64,000 bases of DNA from Mycobacterium sp. GA-0227b (GTDB taxonomy: Bacteria; Actinomycetota; Actinomycetes; Mycobacteriales; Mycobacteriaceae): positions 124,001-188,000 of the forward strand of contig NZ_LQIK01000005.1 in assembly GCF_001499855.1 (NCBI RefSeq), given 5' to 3'. Positions 21,247 to 31,277 of this stretch are shown piece after piece (position 1 is the first letter of the stretch; each line of letters begins with the position of its first letter). The translations under genes and the position numbers were made by a program. The notes under the pieces are model-generated. The model was not told the DNA's origin. It saw only the letters and a program-made list of their open reading frames with translations, and made no database searches.

Positions 21247-21996
21247 ATGGGACGTAATCCGTTATGGATGAGGAAGTTTCACAATCGGGAATCAATCGAC
21301 CGGCCACCGCTGCTGATCTTCCCGCACGCCGGCGCGGGAGCGTCGTGGTACCGGAAATTCTCGGAGGTGCTCTGTGATGACTTCGAAGTCATTGCGCTGC
21401 AGTACCCGGGTCGGCAGGACCGTGCGGCTGAGCCGGCGCCGACATCGCTGACCGACATCGCGGCGGGTGCCTTCGCTGAGTTTCAGACCTCGGAGTTCAA
21501 CCGCGGTATCCCGATCACCACCTTCGGCCACAGTATGGGCGCGCTGGTTTCGTTCGAGTTCGCCAGAATCGCCGAATCCGCCGGGGTGCGAGTACACCAA
21601 CTCACCATCCTGGCCGCGGTCGCCCCTCACCGGATAGCGGACAAGCCGCCGGCACCGAAAGACGAGGAAAGGCTTCTGCGCCATCTCAGATGGCTCGGGG
21701 GCGCTCACGCAGACGTGGTAGCCGACCCCGAACTCGTCGCGCTGACGCTACCGGTCGTCAAGGCCGATCACCGTACCGCAGAAGCCTATTCGTGCGATCC
21801 GGCAGCACGCATCGAAGCGCGGATCAGTGTGCTGGGCGGAGATCAGGACCCCATCGTGTCGATGGCGGACCTCCACGGCTGGCGGCAGCACAGCGACGAT
21901 GTGGAGATAACGATGTTCGACGGTGGACATTTCTTCCTCCTCGACCACGTCGATGACATCCGAGAACACATGACCCAGACCGGAGTTCGGCGGTGA
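21247..21996 (+). CDS. Type II thioesterase of the second PKS set
   Basis: 249 aa alpha/beta-hydrolase thioesterase, paralogous to the gene at 1650. Features: FPHAGAGASWYRKF near the N-terminus, LQYPGRQDR, nucleophile elbow GHSMGA with the normal Ser (codon 21532-21534, residue 96), and a DGGHFFLLDH catalytic His segment. Its probable role is proofreading of the acyl carrier domains of the neighbouring PKS. ATG 21247 was chosen because it has a GGGGGCAG ribosome binding site and starts shortly before the conserved fold; the open frame extends to 21073 without family content. It overlaps the ketosynthase gene by 4 bp (GTGA). Confidence 0.87.
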   Translation: MGRNPLWMRKFHNRESIDRPPLLIFPHAGAGASWYRKFSEVLCDDFEVIALQYPGRQDRAAEPAPTSLTDIAAGAFAEFQTSEFNRGIPITTFGHSMGALVSFEFARIAESAGVRVHQLTILAAVAPHRIADKPPAPKDEERLLRHLRWLGGAHADVVADPELVALTLPVVKADHRTAEAYSCDPAARIEARISVLGGDQDPIVSMADLHGWRQHSDDVEITMFDGGHFFLLDHVDDIREHMTQTGVRR

Positions 21997-23315
21997 CCAT
22001 GCAAGCGGCGCCCGATATCGACCCCATGGTCGTATCGGGAATGGCTGTGGCAGCGCCGGGCGAAGTCCATACACCGCTGGCGTACTGGTCCGCACTGAGC
22101 GAAGCGCGCGAGTTGATCGGTCCGATGCCACGCGATCGCGGCTGGCCGCTGGAGGACATGTTCACTCTGTCCCGCCACGACGGGTGGGCCGACGTGTGTG
22201 ACGCCGGCGGATTCCTGGCCGACGCGGGCGCGTTCGATCCCGTCTTCTTCAACATCAGCCAACGTGAGGCCGCCGTCACCAATCCGCAGATCCGGCTCGC
22301 GATGCGCGTGGCGTGGAAAGCGGTGGAGAACACCGGAATCAACGCCGGCGCGCTTGACGAAGAGGAAGCTGGCTGTTTCGTCGGGGCGTACCCGACGGAG
22401 TACGGACCGCTGGGTACGAGGGCTGACGAATACAGCGGCTACCGGACTGTCGGCATGGTGACCGACAGCATTGCTGGACGGGTGTCGCATTCGCTGGGGC
22501 TATCCGGCCCGTCGGCTACCGTCAACACCGCCTGCGCGTCGTCGCTGACCGCGCTGCACCTGGCCGCGGCCGCGGTGCGCAACGACGAGTGCGACTGGGC
22601 ACTGGCAGGGGGCGTGTGCGTGATGGGCAGCCCGGTCATCATCTATGACTTCGCCAAGCACAACGCCCTTGCCGCCGACGGGCATTGCCGCGCCTACGCC
22701 GACGACGCGACCGGAACGCTATGGGGCGAGGGTGCGGGCTTTGTCGTCGTCGAACGCGAATCGCGGGCGCGCCGCCTCGGACACCGCATCTTCGGACGGA
22801 TTCTCGCCAGCCATTACAACCACAACGGCAAGGGCAAGGCGATCCTGACTCCGCGGGCCGACGCGCAGGAGAAGCTGATCCGCCGGGTCATCGACGCAGC
22901 AGGCATCGACGCCGCGGACGTCGGCATGATCGAAGGACACGGCACCGCCACCCGCGCCGGCGACCGCGCCGAACTCACCGCACTGGTCAACACCTACGGC
23001 GCCGCCCACTCAACGGCTTTCGTGGGATCGTCGAAGTCCAATCTCGGACACGCCCAGGGGGCGGCGGGGATGCTGGGCGTGATCAAGGTGCTACTGGCGG
23101 GATGGCACGGCCAGATCCCCGCGTCGCTGTTCACCGACAACCCGACCACCCAGGTGGATTGGGACAGAACCGGCCTTCGGCTGGCCACCAAGCTGCATCC
23201 ATGGGAAGCCAAGGACGGCAGTCGATATGGCGCGGTGTCCTCCTACGGGGCGGGTGGAGTCAACGCGCACACCATCATCGGCATGCCGATGCGAGAGGAG
23301 AACGACGATTTCTGA
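21993..23315 (+). CDS. Stand-alone ketosynthase, MbtC paralogue
   Basis: 440 aa beta-ketoacyl synthase, similar in size and split organisation to MbtC. Catalytic Cys in NTACASSLTALH, His in EGHGTATRAGD and His in SNLGHAQG are all present, so it should be active. It has clearly diverged from mbtC (for example GPMPRDRGWPLEDMF against CPFPRDRGWSVRDVL), so it is not a fresh duplication. GTG 21993 lies in the GTGA overlap with the thioesterase stop; ATG 21999 is possible. The adjacent PKS lacks its own KS domain, so the two must work as a pair. Confidence 0.88.
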   Translation: MTMQAAPDIDPMVVSGMAVAAPGEVHTPLAYWSALSEARELIGPMPRDRGWPLEDMFTLSRHDGWADVCDAGGFLADAGAFDPVFFNISQREAAVTNPQIRLAMRVAWKAVENTGINAGALDEEEAGCFVGAYPTEYGPLGTRADEYSGYRTVGMVTDSIAGRVSHSLGLSGPSATVNTACASSLTALHLAAAAVRNDECDWALAGGVCVMGSPVIIYDFAKHNALAADGHCRAYADDATGTLWGEGAGFVVVERESRARRLGHRIFGRILASHYNHNGKGKAILTPRADAQEKLIRRVIDAAGIDAADVGMIEGHGTATRAGDRAELTALVNTYGAAHSTAFVGSSKSNLGHAQGAAGMLGVIKVLLAGWHGQIPASLFTDNPTTQVDWDRTGLRLATKLHPWEAKDGSRYGAVSSYGAGGVNAHTIIGMPMREENDDF

Positions 23316-23322
23316 GTACCGG

Positions 23323-26300
23323 ATGCCCGATGGAACCGTTCCGGTACTGCTGTCGGCGGACACCCCGGACCTACTTCGCGCCGAAGCCTCCGCGCTGATC
23401 TCGTATCTGGAGGCTCAGCCCTGGGTCCAGCCCCAGCGCGTCGCCTCGATGTTGTTTCGAACCCGGCTTCCCAGGCGCTACCGCGCGCTTGTCATGGTCA
23501 CCGATCGTGCCGGCCTCGTCGAAGCGCTGCGCGCGGTGGCCGACGGTCGCCAGCACGCCGCCGTGGTCCGCAACGAGAAGGCGGCGGGCGAGCGCCGGCG
23601 CGCGTATGTGCTGCCCGGGCAGGGTGGTCAGCGCCCGGGTATGGGCGCACTGTTCTACCGCGACGTGCCGGCATTCCGGTCCGAAGCCGACCGCTGCGAC
23701 GGCTATTTCGGCGCACTGTTCGGCGAATCCCCCTTGGGCTACCTGCTGGGCGCCGGCAGCGCCGGCGACGGCACGGTGGTCGTGCAGTCGGCGCTGTTCA
23801 TGCTGATGGTTGCACTCGGCGCGATGTGGCGCTCGGTCGGTGTCACCGCCGCCGCCGTCGTCGGGCACAGCCAGGGCGAAATCGCCGGGGCCTACCTGTC
23901 GGGGAAGATGACGCTCGAGGATGCCGTGACGATCGTCGGCACCCGGGCGCGTGCGGTCGAGACCATCTCATCTGACGACTACGCGATGGCGGTCGTCGCC
24001 GCCGACCGCGATGAATGCGAAGCCGTACTGGCCCGCCAAACCGGCTGGGCGCAAGTGTCGGTGGTCAATTCGCCGCGCCTCGTTGGTATATCCGGAGACC
24101 GCGACACGGTACGGGCGAGTGTGGACACGCTGGCGGAGTGCGGCCGGTTCACCCGACTCATCCCGGTCCGATACCCGGCGCACACGAGCCGGGTCAACGA
24201 ATTCCGTGAGGTCATCGAGACCGCTGTGCACTCTCACATCCCGAATGCGCGGTTCCGCGACAGCGAGATCGACTGCATCGGTTCGACACTCGGCGAGCCC
24301 GTGTCCGCCGACGTGGCGGTCAGCGACTACTGGTTCTGGAACCTGCGCAACATCGTGCGCTTCGACAAGGCGGTCGCCACCGCGATCGGGGCAAAGGTCG
24401 ACACCTTCGTCGAACTCGCCGAGCATCCGACACTGCAGCTCGCTATTCAAGAGAACCTCGACACGCTCGACGCGCCGTCGGCGACCGTCGTGGGCACGTC
24501 CACCCGGGAGGCTGCCGACCTCACGGAGTTCACCCGCAACCTCGCCCTGCTGGCGGTCGATGACATCGACTACCGATGGGATGTCCTGCGGACCGAACCG
24601 ACGGAGCCCGCGTCGCTTCCGCTCTTGGACTTCCCGAATACACAGATGAATGAGCAGACCCTGTGGTTGCCGCACCATGGGTTCTCGGCGCTGCCTGCTG
24701 ATCGGGAGCCGGCGCTGTCGGCTGAAGCGGCACCGCCGCCGGCTGAAGCGGCACCGCCGCCGGCCGAAGCCACGGCACCGCCGCCGGCCGAAGCCACGGC
24801 ACCGCCGCAGGTCATCGTCGAGGACTGGGTCCCGCTCAAGCGGCGCGCCACGGTGCCGCCCCGATCCTTCGGCATTGTTGACCACATGGGCGGTGATACC
24901 GACTTGGTTGCCGCGTTGTGTTCGTCCGCCGCGCAGCAGGGAGTCTTCGCGCGCCCCCTGGGCGACGTGGACGATACCGGCGAAGACATTGACTCCGTTG
25001 TGGTCCTGGTGCCCGCGCTCGAGCGCATGAGCCAGGTCGAGGCCGCCGGGCTCGTCGCGAAGTTCTTCGTCGACCGGCAGTGGTGGCTCCCGCGAGCCGC
25101 GCCGAAGGAGTACTGGCTGGTCACCGTCGACGGCGAGAACGTGGTCCCGGCGGATGGTGCGCCGCATCCGTACGCCGCGGCGATCAGCGCCGGATTCCGC
25201 TGTCTCGGGGGTGAATACCCGGATATCACTTTTCGCCACCTCGACCTCGCGCACCGGTACCCGGGCGCCGAGTCGGCGCAGGCGATCATCGCCGCACTGC
25301 ACACCGCCGACGAGCCGGACCTCGCATTGCGTGACGGCACCGTGTACGGAAAGCGGCTCGTGGAGGCCATCGCCGCAGACGCGCCGTGGATGCTGAACAG
25401 CCGGCACGTGTTGATCACCGGTGGCACCGGCCGGGTGGGGCTGGAGTTCTGCGGGCACGCCGCACGACACGGCGCCCGGCGTATCACGCTGGTGAGCCGG
25501 ACAGGGGAGACACGCGCCACCACCGAACAGCTCCGTCCCCTGCGGGCGCTCACCGAGATCCGGGTCATCGCCTGCGACGTCGCCGACGTCAGCGACGTAC
25601 GGCGGATGGCCGCTGACATCGGTGAAGCGCCAGTGGATCTCGTCGTTCATGCGGTGCTAGACGACGCATCCGCCGCGGTGCATACCCTGACTGACCTCAC
25701 CGAAGGACAGTTCGACAGCGCGCTACGCGGCAAAGCGGTCGGTATCTCGAATGTCCTCGACGCGGTCGCCCTCGCCACCGATTGCCATGTGCTGCTGTGC
25801 TCGTCGACGGCGGCGGTGCTCGGCGGTCGCGGCAAGATCGCTTACGCGGCGGCCAACCGGATGCTCGACGCCTATGCGCACGAAGTGCGCGCCGCGGGGC
25901 GCGCCTGCAGCTCGGTGCAGTGGGGTCAGTGGGCGATCTACGAGGGGCAGAGCCGCACCGACATCGCGAACCTCGCCGAGATCGGCTACCTGCCCATGCG
26001 TTCGGCCGACGCAATCACACTCGGGCTCAGCGGATCCCCTCGCAACATCATGGTGGCGGCTTTCGACTGGGAACGCGCCGGTGCGGTGCTCGGGACACTG
26101 GGCTACGGACCGACGCTGTCTCAGCTCGTAGCGACGGTGGCGCGGAATGCCGAAGAGCCGGCTCGCCGCGCGGGCGGCCCAACGACGCCGATACTGCAGT
26201 TGCTGGCCGAGGTGATCGGGGCCGGTGACGTGCAGGCGGTCGACAGTACGGCCCCATTGGTGGCGCTCGGGCTGGACTCCCTCAACGCATTGCAGCTGCG

Positions 26301-27855
26301 CCGGCGTCTCAGAATCGAATTCAGTTGCGAGATAGGAGCTTCCGACCTTCTGGGTGGTATGTCGCTTGACGACGTAGTGAAGGTCGTCAGCGCCGGTGCG
26401 GGGGGTCCTGCGCCTACTGTCGCACCCGCCGAACCCGGTGGCACACGCCCGTCGGCACCGGACCGTGGCGTCGAGCAGATCCTGTTGCAGCTGCTGGCCG
26501 AGGTGATCGGGACCGACGATGAGAAGGCGCTGGACACCACGACGCCGCTGGTGGCGCTCGGGCTGGATTCGCTCAACGCGTTGCAACTGCGACGGCGGAT
26601 CAAGTCCGAACTCAACCGTGAGGTCGCGGTCGGGGAATTGCTCGGCGGTGCAAGGCTCGACGACGTGACGGCCATGGTGACCGCGGCGGGGCCGAGCGTG
26701 GGCCCGCGGCCTTCAGCGGGTACAGCACCGGCCGTCGCACCGACGCCCGTCGGCAGCCAGCGTGATGCCGACCTCGACGCCGACCAAATCGCCTCCGCAC
26801 GCGAGGATCTCGACCTGTTCGGGCTCGGCGCCATGTGGCGACTGGTCGAGCCGGTGTTGCGCGACGGTGACGGGCACACCGCCGAAGTGATCGCCGAGCG
26901 ACTTCACTTCGCCGCCCGGCACCGGTGGGTGCTGCGCCAATGGCTGCACGAGCTGAGCACTCGGGGTTTCGTCGGTCTGGTCCGCGACGACGGCGCCGGC
27001 GGCTACCGCAAGCTGCGCGACGTGCCGACGCCGAGCCGTCCCGATCTGGTCGCGGTGTGCACAGATCTCGGATATCCGGCGCCCTACGGCCGATTCCTCG
27101 ATGATGCCAACAGGTATCTGGTCGATCTCGTCAGCGACGGTCGCAGCGTGCAGGAGCTGCTGTTTCCGGACGGTGCGACGGACCGGGCCGACGCGTTCTA
27201 CCGCGACAACGCCGTAAGCCGCTACCTCAACCTCGGCGCGCGCACCGCGGTTGCCGACCATGTCCAGCGGCTCGCGGAGGCCGGCCACTCGCCCGTCCAG
27301 ATCCTGGAACTAGGGGCCGGTGTCGGAGGTATGACCGACGACCTGGTGGCTGCATTGACCGGTTTGCCGGTGCAGTACCGCTTCACCGATGTCTCCACCT
27401 TCTTCCTCAACGCGGCCAGGCAGCGCTACGCGAAGCACCCGTGGATGCAGTTCGCGATCGTGGACCTCAACGATGATCTGAGCCGCCAGCCGGCCTGCGA
27501 CATCGTCGTCGCGGCCAACGTGGTGCACAACGCGCGTGACGTCGGGCGCACCCTGCGGGAGATTCACGACCTGCTGCGGCCCGGCGGTGCGGTCGTGTTC
27601 ATCGAGGTCTGTAAGGCGAACTGCTCCTTCATGACCTCGGTGTACTTCCTCATGTCGCCTGCTGCGGATCAACCTCAGGTGGGCTTGACCGATGTCCGCG
27701 CGGGGACCGACCGAATCCTGCTGACCAGGGCGGAATGGCATCGTGAGCTCACCGCGAGCGGCCTGACGCCGGTCCTCACGCTGCCGGCGGCCGACCATCC
27801 GCTCGCGCCGCTCGACCACCACGTTTTTGTGGCTGTGCGGGGTGACGCCGCCTAG
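23323..27855 (+). CDS. PKS with AT-KR-ACP-ACP-methyltransferase, extended MbtD paralogue
   Basis: 1510 aa. Order: acyltransferase (LPGQGGQRPG near residue 100, GHSQGE near 183, YPAH near 285), a Pro/Ala repeat linker (466-496), ketoreductase (LITGGTGRVG near 700, LDD near 779, CSSTAA, YAAAN near 842), two consecutive ACPs with identical GLDSLNALQLRRR cores (Ser near 985 and 1082), and a C-terminal SAM methyltransferase (winged-helix-like RHRWVLRQWLHEL, motif I LELGAGVGG near 1328). Residues 1-1100 correspond to MbtD; the second ACP and methyltransferase are extra. ATG 23323 gives MPDGTVPVLL, matching [10 protein letters not shown] of MbtD, but has no clear ribosome binding site. An in-frame ATT at 23308 with AGGAG at 23296-23300 is an alternative start overlapping the ketosynthase gene. 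Predicted product: an alpha-methylated beta-hydroxyacyl unit. Confidence 0.88.
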   Translation: MPDGTVPVLLSADTPDLLRAEASALISYLEAQPWVQPQRVASMLFRTRLPRRYRALVMVTDRAGLVEALRAVADGRQHAAVVRNEKAAGERRRAYVLPGQGGQRPGMGALFYRDVPAFRSEADRCDGYFGALFGESPLGYLLGAGSAGDGTVVVQSALFMLMVALGAMWRSVGVTAAAVVGHSQGEIAGAYLSGKMTLEDAVTIVGTRARAVETISSDDYAMAVVAADRDECEAVLARQTGWAQVSVVNSPRLVGISGDRDTVRASVDTLAECGRFTRLIPVRYPAHTSRVNEFREVIETAVHSHIPNARFRDSEIDCIGSTLGEPVSADVAVSDYWFWNLRNIVRFDKAVATAIGAKVDTFVELAEHPTLQLAIQENLDTLDAPSATVVGTSTREAADLTEFTRNLALLAVDDIDYRWDVLRTEPTEPASLPLLDFPNTQMNEQTLWLPHHGFSALPADREPALSAEAAPPPAEAAPPPAEATAPPPAEATAPPQVIVEDWVPLKRRATVPPRSFGIVDHMGGDTDLVAALCSSAAQQGVFARPLGDVDDTGEDIDSVVVLVPALERMSQVEAAGLVAKFFVDRQWWLPRAAPKEYWLVTVDGENVVPADGAPHPYAAAISAGFRCLGGEYPDITFRHLDLAHRYPGAESAQAIIAALHTADEPDLALRDGTVYGKRLVEAIAADAPWMLNSRHVLITGGTGRVGLEFCGHAARHGARRITLVSRTGETRATTEQLRPLRALTEIRVIACDVADVSDVRRMAADIGEAPVDLVVHAVLDDASAAVHTLTDLTEGQFDSALRGKAVGISNVLDAVALATDCHVLLCSSTAAVLGGRGKIAYAAANRMLDAYAHEVRAAGRACSSVQWGQWAIYEGQSRTDIANLAEIGYLPMRSADAITLGLSGSPRNIMVAAFDWERAGAVLGTLGYGPTLSQLVATVARNAEEPARRAGGPTTPILQLLAEVIGAGDVQAVDSTAPLVALGLDSLNALQLRRRLRIEFSCEIGASDLLGGMSLDDVVKVVSAGAGGPAPTVAPAEPGGTRPSAPDRGVEQILLQLLAEVIGTDDEKALDTTTPLVALGLDSLNALQLRRRIKSELNREVAVGELLGGARLDDVTAMVTAAGPSVGPRPSAGTAPAVAPTPVGSQRDADLDADQIASAREDLDLFGLGAMWRLVEPVLRDGDGHTAEVIAERLHFAARHRWVLRQWLHELSTRGFVGLVRDDGAGGYRKLRDVPTPSRPDLVAVCTDLGYPAPYGRFLDDANRYLVDLVSDGRSVQELLFPDGATDRADAFYRDNAVSRYLNLGARTAVADHVQRLAEAGHSPVQILELGAGVGGMTDDLVAALTGLPVQYRFTDVSTFFLNAARQRYAKHPWMQFAIVDLNDDLSRQPACDIVVAANVVHNARDVGRTLREIHDLLRPGGAVVFIEVCKANCSFMTSVYFLMSPAADQPQVGLTDVRAGTDRILLTRAEWHRELTASGLTPVLTLPAADHPLAPLDHHVFVAVRGDAA
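24721..24810 (+). repeat. In-frame tandem repeat in the PKS linker
   Basis: Two identical 21-bp units (24721-24741, 24742-24762) are followed by two 24-bp units (24763-24786, 24787-24810) that differ only at the last codon. They encode AEAAPPP and AEATAPPP blocks. The tract lies between AT and KR and probably forms a flexible linker. The near-perfect DNA identity suggests recent slippage and possible length variation between strains. Confidence 0.85.
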
Positions 27856-28002
27856 GGGCCGATGCGCTGGTGGCGCAAAGCTGGCCGGCCTCTCGCCCGC
27901 CTGCCGCGTTAACCATTGGGACTGGTCGCTGACCAGCGGTAAACTGTGAGCATCACATCAGCAACGGCCAGGCCAGAACCAGAAAGTAGGCACTGAACCC
28001 TC

Positions 28003-29049
<1,047 letters not shown>

Positions 29050-29068
29050 CGGGCATGAGCATTTCGAT

Positions 29069-29605
29069 ATGAGCATCGAGGTGTCCAATGAGTCGGGCAT
29101 CGACGTCTCCGAAGAGGAACTGATCAGCGTCGCCCGCTTCGTCATCCGCAAGATGAACGTCAACCCCGCGGCCGAACTGTCGATGGTGCTGCTCGACACC
29201 GCGGCGATGGCCGACCTGCACATGCGGTGGATGGACCTGCCGGGCCCCACCGACGTGATGAGCTTCCCGATGGACGAGCTGGAGCCCGGCGGGCGGCCCG
29301 ATGCGCCCGAACCCGGCCCGGCCATGCTCGGTGACATCGCGCTGTGCCCGCAGTTCGCCGCCGAACAGGCCACCGCGGCCGGCCACTCGCTGGGCCAGGA
29401 ACTGGCGCTTCTCACCGTGCACGGAGTGCTGCACCTGCTGGGCTACGACCACGCCGAGCCCGCCGAGGAAAAAGAGATGTTCACCCTGCAGCGCCAACTG
29501 CTCGAGGAGTGGGTGGCCGACCAGGTCGAGGCGTACCACCAGGACCGCCAGTCCGAGAAGGAACGCCGGCTCCTCGACAACTCCCGATTCTTCGACGAAC
29601 TGTGA
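29069..29605 (+). CDS. ybeY: Endoribonuclease YbeY
   Basis: 178 aa metal-dependent endoribonuclease needed for 16S rRNA 3' maturation and ribosome quality control. The zinc motif [11 protein letters not shown] (HxxxHxxGxDH, near residues 117-127) is intact, and the upstream [12 protein letters not shown] segment is typical. It begins 19 bp after phoH and its stop overlaps the GTG of the next gene (GTGA). Confidence 0.95.
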   Translation: MSIEVSNESGIDVSEEELISVARFVIRKMNVNPAAELSMVLLDTAAMADLHMRWMDLPGPTDVMSFPMDELEPGGRPDAPEPGPAMLGDIALCPQFAAEQATAAGHSLGQELALLTVHGVLHLLGYDHAEPAEEKEMFTLQRQLLEEWVADQVEAYHQDRQSEKERRLLDNSRFFDEL

Positions 29606-30897
29606 CCGGTGTCGGACAGCTGATCTTCGCGATCGTGCTCGTCGCCTTCGGCGGGCTGTTCGCGGCGATCGACGCCGCGCTGAGCACCGTGTCGATGGCG
29701 CGCGTCGAGGAACTCGTCCGCGACGAGCGACCCGGAGCGGTGCGCCTGGCCAAGGTGGTGGCCGAACGCCCGCGCTACATCAACCTGATCGTATTGCTGC
29801 GCATCGCCTGCGAAGTCGGCCCGACCGTGCTGCTCGCCGCCTACCTCGACGGCCACCTCGGCGTCACATGGGGACTGTTCGTGGCCGCCTCGATCATGGT
29901 CGTGGTCAGCTTCGTCGTGATCGGCGTGGGGCCGCGCACCCTGGGCAGGCAACACGCGTACACGATCGCGTTGCTGGCCGCGCTTCCGCTGCAGGTGCTT
30001 TCGGTGCTGCTGACGCCGATCAGCCGGCTGCTGGTGTTGATCGGTAACGCATTGACCCCCGGCCGCGGATTCCGTAACGGCCCGTTCGCCTCCGAGATCG
30101 AACTCCGTGAAGTGGTCGACCTGGCGCAGCAGCGCGGTGTGGTGGCCGACGACGAGCGGCGGATGATCCAGTCGGTCTTCGAACTCGGCGACACCCCGGC
30201 GCGCGAGGTGATGGTGCCGCGTACCGAGATGGTGTGGATCGAGAGCGACAAGACAGCGGGGCAGGCGACCTCGCTCGCGGTGCGCAGCGGCCACTCCCGC
30301 ATTCCGGTCATCGGCGAGAACGTCGACGACGTGGTCGGCGTCGTGTATCTCAAAGACCTTGTCCAGCGGACGTATTACTCGACCGACGGCGGTCGCGGCA
30401 CCAAAGTCTCCGACGTGATGCGCCGCACGGTGTTCGTGCCGGACTCCAAGCCGCTGGACGAGCTGCTGCGCGAGATGCAGCGCGACCGCGTCCACATGGT
30501 CCTGCTGGTCGACGAGTACGGTGCCATCGCCGGCCTGGTCACCATCGAGGACGTGCTCGAGGAGATCGTCGGCGAGATCGTCGACGAGTACGACGCCGGC
30601 GAAGTGGTGCCCGTAGAAGAGTTGGGCGACAACCGCTATCGGGTGTCTGCCCGGCTGCCGATCGAAGACCTCGGTGAACTGTACGACATCGAATTCGACG
30701 ACGATCTCGACGTGGACACCGTCGGCGGCCTGGTCGCACTGGAACTCGGCAGGGTGCCGCTGCCTGGCGCCGAGGTGACGTGGGACGGGTTGCGGCTGAA
30801 GGCCGAAGGCGGACCGGACCACCGCGGGCGGGTGCGCATCGGCACTGTTCTGGTCAGCCGTACCGAGACTCCCGAAGGAGACGACGACGATGAGTGA
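29602..30897 (+). CDS. Hemolysin-family CorC/HlyC transporter with CBS domains
   Basis: 431 aa membrane protein matching Rv2366c (about 435 aa). The N-terminal DUF21/CNNM region has several hydrophobic segments in residues 1-165. A CBS pair follows ([13 protein letters not shown] ... [22 protein letters not shown] and [27 protein letters not shown]), then a C-terminal CorC_HlyC domain. The family is linked to magnesium/cobalt efflux or resistance. The start GTG 29602 overlaps the ybeY stop; the frame reads open further upstream only as a shadow of ybeY. Confidence 0.92.
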   Translation: MTGVGQLIFAIVLVAFGGLFAAIDAALSTVSMARVEELVRDERPGAVRLAKVVAERPRYINLIVLLRIACEVGPTVLLAAYLDGHLGVTWGLFVAASIMVVVSFVVIGVGPRTLGRQHAYTIALLAALPLQVLSVLLTPISRLLVLIGNALTPGRGFRNGPFASEIELREVVDLAQQRGVVADDERRMIQSVFELGDTPAREVMVPRTEMVWIESDKTAGQATSLAVRSGHSRIPVIGENVDDVVGVVYLKDLVQRTYYSTDGGRGTKVSDVMRRTVFVPDSKPLDELLREMQRDRVHMVLLVDEYGAIAGLVTIEDVLEEIVGEIVDEYDAGEVVPVEELGDNRYRVSARLPIEDLGELYDIEFDDDLDVDTVGGLVALELGRVPLPGAEVTWDGLRLKAEGGPDHRGRVRIGTVLVSRTETPEGDDDDE

Positions 30898-31210
30898 GCT
30901 CGACGCCGAGGACGCCAAGCTGGTGACCCTGGCCCGCGGCGCGATGGGCCGCGCCGAGGCGGGCAGCGGCGCGGCCGTGCGCGACGTCGAAGGCCGCACC
31001 TACGCCGGCGCCCCGGTGGCGTTGAAGACGTTGCAACTCACCGCGCTTCAGGTCGCCGTCGCCGCGGCGGTCGCCAGCGGCGCAACCGGTCTGGAGGCCG
31101 CGGTGCTCGTCGGCGGCTCTCTCGACGACGCGGGGGTGGCCGCGGTGCGTGAACTGTCGGCGGACGCCGAGGTGATCGTCACCGATCGAGCCGGCACGGT
31201 GATCCCATGA
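30890..31210 (+). CDS. Cytidine-deaminase-like protein lacking zinc ligands
   Basis: 106 aa, at the position of Rv2365c between corC and era, where many actinobacteria carry a cytidine deaminase. The fold is recognisable in [17 protein letters not shown] followed by a helix, but the catalytic CAE of the zinc site is replaced by ALQ (residues 52-54) and there is no PCxxC motif: the protein contains no cysteine. It is therefore probably not a deaminase; a structural or regulatory role is possible. The ATG lies 8 bp inside the corC end, so the two are co-translated. Confidence 0.72.
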   Translation: MSELDAEDAKLVTLARGAMGRAEAGSGAAVRDVEGRTYAGAPVALKTLQLTALQVAVAAAVASGATGLEAAVLVGGSLDDAGVAAVRELSADAEVIVTDRAGTVIP

Positions 31211-31218
31211 CCGTCGAA

Positions 31219-31266
31219 ACTGCGCAGAGATCGCGTTTCTGGCGGATTTCGCGATCTCCCCGCAGT
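31219..31266 (+). repeat. Intergenic inverted repeat before era
   Basis: Outer arms ACTGCG (31219-31224) and CGCAGT (31261-31266) and inner arms GAGATCGCG (31227-31235) and CGCGATCTC (31250-31258) form a 15-bp stem with a 2-nt internal mismatch and a 14-nt loop. It fills the gap between two genes on the same strand, 12 bp before the era start, so it could modulate era translation. No T-tract is present. Confidence 0.65.
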
Positions 31267-31277
31267 CTCGGCGCGAA

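Noticed and set aside
27900..27935. Small hairpin TGGTC-GCT-GACCA before phoH as a terminator
   Set aside because: The stem is only 5 bp and no T-tract follows; chance is likely.
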